A program made the position numbers and the translations under genes. DNA of 11,027 nt from JBBSVE01 sp038233815 (GTDB lineage: Bacteria > Pseudomonadota > Alphaproteobacteria > Rhodobacterales > Rhodobacteraceae). The stretch lies in NCBI GenBank assembly GCA_038233815.1, contig JBBSVE010000101.1:1-11027 (forward strand). The letters run 5' to 3'. Position 1 is the stretch's first letter. Each line of letters begins with the position of its first letter. A model generated the notes under the pieces. It saw nothing but the letters and a program-made list of their open reading frames with translations. It had not been told where the DNA came from and did no database searches. Of this stretch, positions 6,490 through 11,027 are shown piece after piece.

Positions 6490-8061
6490 TCAGTGCGCCT
6501 CCTCTGCGCCCGTCGCCGCCGGATCGTCGGCATGAATGCGGTGCACCGGCTGGTTCTCCGGCGCCATCACAGCCTCGATATAGGGCGTGCGCGCGAAAAT
6601 CTGGGCCGAGAGGCCGTCGATCCAGCCCGTCACCGGCCCGGCAAAGACGCTGAGCGCCACCAGCCCCGCGATGAGCGCGCCGAGCATCGTGAAGGCCAGC
6701 GGCTCGCGCTTGGGCCCGGGCGGGTCTTGCGTGACCGTGACCGCATGGCTTTTCCAGAACAGCATCGACCCCGCCCGCGCGAAACCCACGATGGCCAGAA
6801 AGGACGACACCAGCACCACGGACCAGATCAGCCCCATCCCCGGCCCCCGGATCGCATCGAGGACAAGCAGCTTGCCCAGAAACCCCGGCAGCGGCGGCAT
6901 CCCGGCCATCGCCATTGCCCCCACGAAAAAGAACGCGGCGAGGATGCCGTTCTGCGCCATCCGGGGCAGCGCGGAGCGGAGCGTGTCGTCATGGCGCCGG
7001 TCGAGCACGAGGTCCGCGATCAGGAACAGCGCCGCCGTCGCAAGCGTCGAGTGGATCAGGTAGTAGAGCGCCGCCGTCATCGCCTCAGGCGTGAATTGCG
7101 CGACGGCCACGAAAAGCGTGCCCATCGACCAGACCGCGGCAAAGGCCACCAGTCGCGCCAACCCCGACGTCCCGACGATGCCGAGCGCCCCCACCGCCAA
7201 CGTCGCCAGTGCGGCGGGCATCAGGAGGCGGGCGAACAGCTCCCCCGTCGCGGGCGTATCAAGCGGAAAGATCAGCGGAAACACCCGGATCACCGCATAG
7301 GCGCCGACCTTGGTCATCACCGCGAACAGCGCCGCCACCGCACCCGGCGCGAACGTATAGGTCGACGGCAGCCAGAACTGGAACGGAACCAGCGCCCCCT
7401 TGATCGCGAACACCATCAGCAGCATCACCGCCGCCACTCGCACGAGCGAGGCGTCACCCGCAGGCAGACCCGGCATCTTCATCGCTAGATCCGCCATGTT
7501 GAGCGTCCCCGTCACCGAATAGAGCGTGGCGAGCCCGAACAGGAACAGCGTCGAGCCGACGAGGTTGTAGGCCACATACTGGACCCCCGCCTGAAGCCGG
7601 TGCGCGCCGCCGCCGTGGATCATCAGCCCATAACTCGCGATCAGCAGCACCTCGAAGAACACGAAGAGGTTGAACGCATCCCCGGTCAGAAAGGCGCCGT
7701 TGAGGCCCATCAGCTGGAACTGGAACAGCATGTGGAAATGCCGCCCCCGCGCGTCCCACCCCGTCCCCACCGCGTAGAGCTGCACCGCCAGTGCCAGCAC
7801 CGAGGTCAGCACCAGCATCAATGCCGACAGCCGGTCGAGAACGAGCACGATCCCGAACGGCGCGGGCCAGTTGCCCAGATAATAGGCCTCCGGCCCGCCG
7901 CGCGAGGCATGGACCATGAGCCCGATGGACAGCACCGCCAGCGCCGCCGTCCCCGCGACGGAAAAGATCCGTTGCAGCGACAGGTCGTGCCGCATCGCCA
8001 GCACGATCAGCGGTGCCAGAAGGGCGGGCAGGATGACGGGGGCCACGATCCAGTGGTTCAC
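6490..8061 (-). CDS. mrpD: Monovalent cation/proton antiporter subunit MrpD
   Basis: A large antiporter-like subunit related to NuoL/M/N of complex I, with about 14 transmembrane helices in the inner membrane; 523 residues, normal for MrpD. It shows the expected ion-path residues: Glu137 in LFVFFEVLLIASYGL, Lys221 in FAIKGALVPFQFWLP and Lys251 in MTKVGAYAVIR. The start is a GTG at 8061, chosen because it begins the conserved N-terminus (NHWIVAPVILPALLAPL), has GAGGA six bases upstream, and overlaps the mrpC stop by four bases (GTGA). The frame is open further upstream, but that extension is a shadow of mrpC. The gene ends two bases before mrpE. Confidence 0.95.
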   Translation of the reverse strand: MNHWIVAPVILPALLAPLIVLAMRHDLSLQRIFSVAGTAALAVLSIGLMVHASRGGPEAYYLGNWPAPFGIVLVLDRLSALMLVLTSVLALAVQLYAVGTGWDARGRHFHMLFQFQLMGLNGAFLTGDAFNLFVFFEVLLIASYGLMIHGGGAHRLQAGVQYVAYNLVGSTLFLFGLATLYSVTGTLNMADLAMKMPGLPAGDASLVRVAAVMLLMVFAIKGALVPFQFWLPSTYTFAPGAVAALFAVMTKVGAYAVIRVFPLIFPLDTPATGELFARLLMPAALATLAVGALGIVGTSGLARLVAFAAVWSMGTLFVAVAQFTPEAMTAALYYLIHSTLATAALFLIADLVLDRRHDDTLRSALPRMAQNGILAAFFFVGAMAMAGMPPLPGFLGKLLVLDAIRGPGMGLIWSVVLVSSFLAIVGFARAGSMLFWKSHAVTVTQDPPGPKREPLAFTMLGALIAGLVALSVFAGPVTGWIDGLSAQIFARTPYIEAVMAPENQPVHRIHADDPAATGAEEAH

Positions 8062-8426
8062 CGGGCATCCTCGCCGTGCTTGCTGTCGTCGAACTCCGCC
8101 TCTCCCAGCGTCATGTCGATCCGGTCCGATCCCGTCTCCAGAAACGAGCCCAACGCCATGACCACGATCACCGCCGTCATGCCGAAACTGATAACGATGG
8201 CCGTCAGCACCAGCGCCTGTGTCAGCGGATCGGTGTGGCCCGCGGCGACGCTCGTGAGCAGGGGCGGCATTCCGATGGCGAGCCGCCCGCTCGCGAAAAT
8301 GAAGATGTTGACGGCGTAGGAGATCAGCGCCAGCCCCACGATCACCGGGAATGTCCGGCGTCGCAGCAGCAGGAACGTCCCGCACGCGGTCATGGTGCCG
8401 ACGGCGGAGGCGACGAGCAGTTCCAT
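8058..8426 (-). CDS. mrpC: Monovalent cation/proton antiporter subunit MrpC
   Basis: A NuoK-like small subunit of the Mrp complex: 122 residues, three hydrophobic helices (about 2-20, 26-47, 68-94). Typical motifs are GTFLLLRRRTFPVIVGLALI (about 16-35), SYAVNIFIFA, and DPLTQALVLTAIVISFGMTA (about 65-84); the last is the most conserved block of MrpC. The C-terminal tail is acidic and soluble (DMTLGEAEFDDSKHGEDAR). ATG 8426 shares its A with the mrpA stop (TGATG) and has GGGGAGGGG about eight bases upstream. Its stop overlaps the mrpD GTG start. Confidence 0.95.
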   Translation of the reverse strand: MELLVASAVGTMTACGTFLLLRRRTFPVIVGLALISYAVNIFIFASGRLAIGMPPLLTSVAAGHTDPLTQALVLTAIVISFGMTAVIVVMALGSFLETGSDRIDMTLGEAEFDDSKHGEDAR

Positions 8427-11027
8427 CAGCCGCGCCCCTCCCCGTCCGGCTGGATGTCGAAGGGCGTGGCCGCCACCGTCTCGCCGCCCCGGATCGCGAT
8501 CCGGCTGATCGAGGCCAGCGCCAGCATCACCGCGCCGATCACGGTCAGGAACACGCCCAGATCGAAGATCGCGGCCGTCGCCAGCTCGAACTTCTCCACA
8601 AAGGGCGGCGACACATAGCCGAAGGCCGAGGTCAGGAACGGCTTGCCCGCGAGCCATGCCCCCGCACCCGTCAGCCCCGCGATGGTGACGCCCGAAGCGA
8701 TGAGCGCGTGATAGTCGATGCGCTGGCGCGCCGACGTCCAGCCGAACCCCGAGGCCATGTATTGCATCACCACCGCGATCGCCACGACAAGGCCCGCAAT
8801 GAATCCCCCGCCCGGCGCGTTGTGGCCGCGCAAAAAGATGTAGACCCCCACCATCAGCGCCACCGGCAGGATCATCCGGGTGGAGACGACCATCATCAGC
8901 GGGTGCCGGTCGCCCGCCCGCGTCTGGTCGTTCTTCCAGGCAAGCAGCCGGTCGTTCGCCGGACCGCCGCGCAAGAGCACCTCCACCAGGGCAAAGATCG
9001 CGAGACCGGCAATGCCCAGAACCGTGATCTCGCCGTAGGTGTCATAGCCCCGGAAGTCGACAAGGATCACGTTGACCACATTGGTCCCGCCGCCGCCGAC
9101 CTTGGCCATCGCCCAGTGATAGTCCGCGATGGTCGGGAAGGCGAAGTCGCGCATCATCAGCGCATAGATCAGCCCGCCGACGCCAAGTCCGGTGGCGCAG
9201 GCGATGATCCCGTCGCGCGCGCGCCGGCCCAGCGAGCTTTCCACCGGCGTGCGCTTGGGCAGAAAGTTCAGCGCCAGCAGCAAAAGGATCACCGTCGCCA
9301 CCTCGACCAGGATCTGCGTCAGCGCCAGATCCGGGGCCGCGAGATAGGCGAACCCGACCGACACCATGAGGCCGATGACGCCGACCAGCACCAGCGCCAG
9401 AAGCCGGTTCCGGTGGTAGGTGAACAGCGACACGGTGGACGCCATCAACATGAACCAGCCCGCCGCGGCGACCGGCTCCACCGGGGTCAGGGCCCGCGTG
9501 CCGGGCGTGTGGGTGCCGGTCCCGTAAGCCAGCAGGCTGTTGCCGAGGATCGCCAGCACCGCGACGCCCAGATAGCGCGTGAGCGCGCCGTTGTGCAGAC
9601 CGTCCGTGACCCTCCGCGCGCCACGGACGAAGGTGAGCACGGTCGCCTCGAACATCGCCTTCGCATGCGGCCGGGGCATCGCCTGCCAGACCCGGTCGAG
9701 CGGCGCGAAGGCGCGGAGCACGCCGTAGCCCGCGACGACCGCAATCACCGACATCCAGAGCGCGGGGGTGAGGCCGTGCCAGAGCGCGATCTCCACCACC
9801 GGCCCGGCACCGAACGTGGCCCCCGTCACGGCCGCCGCCGCGACGGTCACGATCCCACCCGCGAGTGCCATCGGAAAGAGCCCGATCGCCACCACCAAGA
9901 GGGCGAGCAACCCCGGAGCCGCCCAGAGCCCGAAGCCCGGATCCTCCGGCCGCTCGGGATAATCCTCGCGCACCGGGCCGAGGAAGACATGCGCGATGAG
10001 GCGGAACGAATAGGCAACTGACGCGACCGTGCCCAGAAGGACGAGCACCGGCAGCAGATAGGGGCTCCCCGCCCACGGCGTATGGGCCGCCTGTTCCAGC
10101 ATCATCTCCTTGGAGAGGAACCCGTTCAGCGGCGGGATACCCGCCATCGACAGCGCGGCGATGCAGGCGATGGCCGAGGTGATGGGCATCAGCACCCGCA
10201 GCCCCCCCAACCGCCGGATGTCGCGGGTATGGGCTCCGTGATCGACGATCCCCGCACACATGAAAAGCGCGCATTTGAACGTCGCGTGGTTGATGATGTG
10301 GAACATCGCCCCCACCGCCGCAGGGCCGGTCCCGAACCCCAGAAGCATGGTGATGAGGCCCAGATGGCTGACCGTGGAATAAGCCAGCAGCGCCTTCAGG
10401 TCGTCCTTGAAAAACGCCACCACCGCGCCGACGATCATCGTGACGAGGCCGGTGGTGGCGACGATATAGAACCAAGCGTCGGTCCCCGCCAGCACCGGCC
10501 AGAGCCGCGCCATGAGGAACAATCCCGCCTTCACCATTGTCGCGGAATGGAGATAGGCCGACACCGGCGTCGGCGCCGACATTGCCTGCGGCAACCAAAA
10601 GTGGAACGGGAACTGTGCCGATTTCGCGAACGCCCCGGTCAGGATCAGGATCAGCGCCGGCAGATACCAGGTGGACGACTGGATCACCTCCCGCGCCCCC
10701 AAAATCACGCTCAGATCGTAGGAGCCCGCGACGTGGCCTAGGATCAGCATCCCCGCGATCATGGCGAGTCCGCCCGCCGCGGTGACGCTCAGCGCCATGC
10801 GGGCGCCCCGGCGACCCTCGGGAAGATGCTTCCAGAACCCGATGAGCAGGAAGGACGACAGCGACGTCAGTTCCCAGAATACCAGCAAAAGCAGGATGTT
10901 GTCGGACAGCACGATGCCCACCATCGCGCCCTGGAAGAGCATGAGATAGGCATAGAACTGCCCCATCGGATCGCGCGCGGAGAGATAGAAGCGGGCGTAG
11001 AGGATGATCAGAAGCCCGATGCCGAGA
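8426..11027 (-). CDS. mrpA: Monovalent cation/proton antiporter MrpA with fused MrpB domain (5' end outside window)
   Basis: The largest Mrp subunit, homologous to NuoL. 866 residues are visible; the frame is open to the right edge and already in mid-protein (LGIGLLIILYARFYLS), so roughly the first 80-110 residues are missing. Visible-residue landmarks: Glu52 in LVFWELTSLSSFLLIGFW, Lys135 in GAFAKSAQFPFHFWLP, and His160 and Lys166 in AYLHSATMVKAG, the conserved proton-path residues. After the NuoL-like core comes an MbhD-like part (YLAAPDLALTQILVEVATVI) and an MbhE-like part (DFRGYDTYGEITVLGIAGLA). The last ~159 residues (from about 708) are an MrpB domain with FLRGHNAPGGGFIAGLV. There is therefore no separate mrpB, the arrangement known as PhaA/PhaAB in rhizobia. 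The stop overlaps the mrpC start by one base. The operon promoter must lie to the right of the window. Confidence 0.95.
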   Translation of the reverse strand, partial: LGIGLLIILYARFYLSARDPMGQFYAYLMLFQGAMVGIVLSDNILLLLVFWELTSLSSFLLIGFWKHLPEGRRGARMALSVTAAGGLAMIAGMLILGHVAGSYDLSVILGAREVIQSSTWYLPALILILTGAFAKSAQFPFHFWLPQAMSAPTPVSAYLHSATMVKAGLFLMARLWPVLAGTDAWFYIVATTGLVTMIVGAVVAFFKDDLKALLAYSTVSHLGLITMLLGFGTGPAAVGAMFHIINHATFKCALFMCAGIVDHGAHTRDIRRLGGLRVLMPITSAIACIAALSMAGIPPLNGFLSKEMMLEQAAHTPWAGSPYLLPVLVLLGTVASVAYSFRLIAHVFLGPVREDYPERPEDPGFGLWAAPGLLALLVVAIGLFPMALAGGIVTVAAAAVTGATFGAGPVVEIALWHGLTPALWMSVIAVVAGYGVLRAFAPLDRVWQAMPRPHAKAMFEATVLTFVRGARRVTDGLHNGALTRYLGVAVLAILGNSLLAYGTGTHTPGTRALTPVEPVAAAGWFMLMASTVSLFTYHRNRLLALVLVGVIGLMVSVGFAYLAAPDLALTQILVEVATVILLLLALNFLPKRTPVESSLGRRARDGIIACATGLGVGGLIYALMMRDFAFPTIADYHWAMAKVGGGGTNVVNVILVDFRGYDTYGEITVLGIAGLAIFALVEVLLRGGPANDRLLAWKNDQTRAGDRHPLMMVVSTRMILPVALMVGVYIFLRGHNAPGGGFIAGLVVAIAVVMQYMASGFGWTSARQRIDYHALIASGVTIAGLTGAGAWLAGKPFLTSAFGYVSPPFVEKFELATAAIFDLGVFLTVIGAVMLALASISRIAIRGGETVAATPFDIQPDGEGRG

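Noticed and set aside
8351..10021. Very long open frame (about 556 codons) on the plus strand opposite mrpA
   Set aside because: It is antisense to an unmistakable MrpA sequence. Its translation is rich in Arg, His, Gln and Asp, with no recognisable domain, as expected for the complement of a high-GC membrane-protein gene. Similar antisense frames at 3143-4273, 4691-5740, 6487-7488 and 7600-8319 were rejected for the same reason.

Overview
The window is high-GC DNA from an alphaproteobacterium, most likely a member of the Rhodobacterales/Rhodobacteraceae. This placement is an inference from gene content: a fused MrpAB antiporter subunit, a bacterial ALDH16-type aldehyde dehydrogenase beside deoC, and insertion-sequence fragments of types common in that group. 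No rRNA, tRNA or CRISPR array is visible.

Layout, left to right. Positions 1-99 are the last codons and right end of an IS5-family element. Positions 100-256 hold the 5' end of an IS481-family transposase on the minus strand, cut off by the IS5 element. Positions 258-1960 (+) are the decayed 3' part of a large sensory gene: the end of a CheR methyltransferase domain, a linker, a coiled coil, a PAS domain and an HWE histidine kinase. It is readable only by crossing about six frameshifts. From 1964 to the right edge every gene is intact and on the minus strand. In transcription order, from the right edge, these are mrpA (with fused MrpB; 5' end outside the window), mrpC, mrpD, mrpE, mrpF, mrpG, then deoC and a two-domain aldehyde dehydrogenase of the ALDH16 type.

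How they work together. MrpA-G form one inner-membrane complex that exchanges monovalent cations (Na+ and/or K+) for protons. The genes overlap by 1-4 bases or are 2 bases apart, so they form a tightly coupled operon. DeoC splits 2-deoxyribose-5-phosphate into glyceraldehyde-3-phosphate and acetaldehyde. The adjacent ALDH, 3 bases downstream, is well placed to oxidise the acetaldehyde or a related aldehyde. deoC starts about 65 bases after mrpG with no clear terminator between them, so read-through from the mrp operon is possible but unproven.

The pseudogene and the ALDH gene converge, with stop codons three bases apart inside a perfect 7-bp inverted repeat. I see no clearly new biological system. 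The most informative parts are the layered insertion and decay at the left end, the ALDH16 domain architecture, and the Mrp-deoC-ALDH neighbourhood.
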